DNA from: Renibacterium sp043789415
GTDB lineage: Bacteria > Actinomycetota > Actinomycetes > Actinomycetales > Micrococcaceae
Length of the DNA stretch: 64,000 nucleotides
Direction of reading: 5' to 3'
Assembly (NCBI RefSeq): GCF_043789415.1
Contig: NZ_JBDLLW010000003.1
Span: 62,001 to 126,000 of the forward strand
The notes below the pieces were generated by a model, which was not told the origin of the DNA, searched no databases, and was given only the letters and a program-made list of their open reading frames with translations. Both the position numbers and the translations under genes were made by a program. Within the stretch, counting starts at the first letter, position 1. Each line of letters begins with the position of its first letter. Below are positions 63,636 to 64,000 of this stretch, piece after piece.

Positions 63636-63709
63636 ATTCCAGCCCACTGAAGACGTTTTTCAGTGGGCTGGAATGGTTTAGCCCACTGAAACCCCGGTTT
63701 CAGTGGGCT
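63636..63709. terminator. Tandem long palindromes after greA
   Basis: ATTCCAGCCCACTGAA (63636-63651) pairs with its exact complement (63659-63674) round a 7-base loop. Then AGCCCACTGAAACC (63680-63693) pairs with GGTTTCAGTGGGCT (63696-63709) with almost no loop. Both contain AGCCCACTGAA. They lie between greA and a converging gene and can terminate in both directions. Confidence 0.8.
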
Positions 63710-63751
63710 TTGATGCGCCCTAGAGACGAGGAGTTTGCGGGACTCGCGAGA

Positions 63752-64000
63752 TCAGTGCACCACGATGGGCTGGAAGCCTTCGGCACGCAGATTCATCAGC
63801 ACCTGTTCGCAATGCTCATGGCCTTTGGTCTCCATGTTGACCGTGATGGAGACATCGCCCATGCTGATCGAACCGCCCACCCGAGTGTGATCCACGCCGG
63901 TGACGTTGGCATCCGAGGCTGCGATGATTCGGGAGATGGTCGCCAATGAGCCCGGCCGATCATCGAGTAGCATTCGCACGGTCATAAACCGCCCGGCGGC
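63752..64000 (-). CDS. ilvA: Threonine ammonia-lyase, C-terminal ACT domain (partial)
   Basis: The frame is open to the window edge (about 82 residues seen) and ends in TGA. It reads AAGRFMTVRMLLDDRPGSLA, then an ACT-type beta-alpha-beta pattern with VTGVDHTRVGGSISMGDVSI and LRAEGFQPIVVH. This is the C-terminal regulatory domain found on TdcB/IlvA-type threonine deaminases, preceded by the end of the catalytic domain (GRFM). An independent small ACT protein starting at the ATG 63985 is less likely because the frame continues upstream. It converges on greA. Confidence 0.7.
   Translation of the reverse strand, partial: AAGRFMTVRMLLDDRPGSLATISRIIAASDANVTGVDHTRVGGSISMGDVSITVNMETKGHEHCEQVLMNLRAEGFQPIVVH

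Overview
The window is GC-rich chromosomal DNA from an actinomycete, most likely a member of the Micrococcaceae (Arthrobacter/Psychromicrobium/Renibacterium-like; genus not resolved). Evidence: a mycothiol S-conjugate amidase, a WhiB2-type Fe-S regulator, an RpfB-type resuscitation factor, DUF3499, DUF4245, DUF4307, DUF5719 and TIGR03089 families, and gene orders resembling the Mycobacterium tuberculosis Rv1080c-Rv1086 and Rv3248c-Rv3277 neighbourhoods. I see no rRNA, tRNA, insertion sequence, prophage or CRISPR array. Most of the window is conserved core genome; the accessory parts are the rhamnose block, the DUF6355-like secreted gene, the NBR1-domain gene and the TetR/efflux pair.

Layout. 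1-5042: L-rhamnose catabolic operon (rhaI end, fused aldolase/dehydrogenase, rhamnulokinase, L-lactate dehydrogenase), converging on a GH78 alpha-L-rhamnosidase, an MFS carrier and a MarR regulator (5203-9856). Together these could import rhamnosides, release rhamnose and convert it to DHAP plus pyruvate. 10033-16382: minus-strand housekeeping run (Uup-like ABC-F, ispE, ksgA, rpf, tatD). 16470-21243: MoxR-DUF58-transglutaminase module. 21266-30484: aldehyde dehydrogenase, rsmI, protein O-mannosyltransferase, acyl-CoA synthetase and membrane proteins (TIGR01906, SpoIIM-like, RDD). 30643-40395: L,D-transpeptidase, ahcY, Trm112, DUF3499, degenerate zincin, DUF5719, giant GT2 protein and whiB. 40848-49865: TIGR03089, GtrA, a secreted DUF6355-like protein, purK-purE-LCP-manA, FemAB and an NBR1-domain gene with a damaged 5' end. 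49866-57754: glpX, DUF4245, carbonic anhydrase, fumC, TetR plus DHA2 efflux pump, prepilin peptidase and an orphan gene. 57830-64000: PhoH, uppS, hemolysin III, mca, DUF4307, greA and the 3' end of a probable ilvA.

The strongest window-wide signal is regulatory. At least 17 genes have a TANNNT -10 hexamer 6 to 8 bases (14 of them exactly 6) before the start codon, most without a good Shine-Dalgarno sequence. This suggests widespread leaderless transcription and settles several start codons. Other points are a family of long perfect inverted repeats sharing CCCACTGA, an attenuator-like leader before rpf, a TetR operator laid over its own promoter, an apparent ATT start for the GT2 protein and a frameshifted helix-turn-helix remnant in front of the NBR1-domain gene. 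I do not see a clearly novel multi-gene system.
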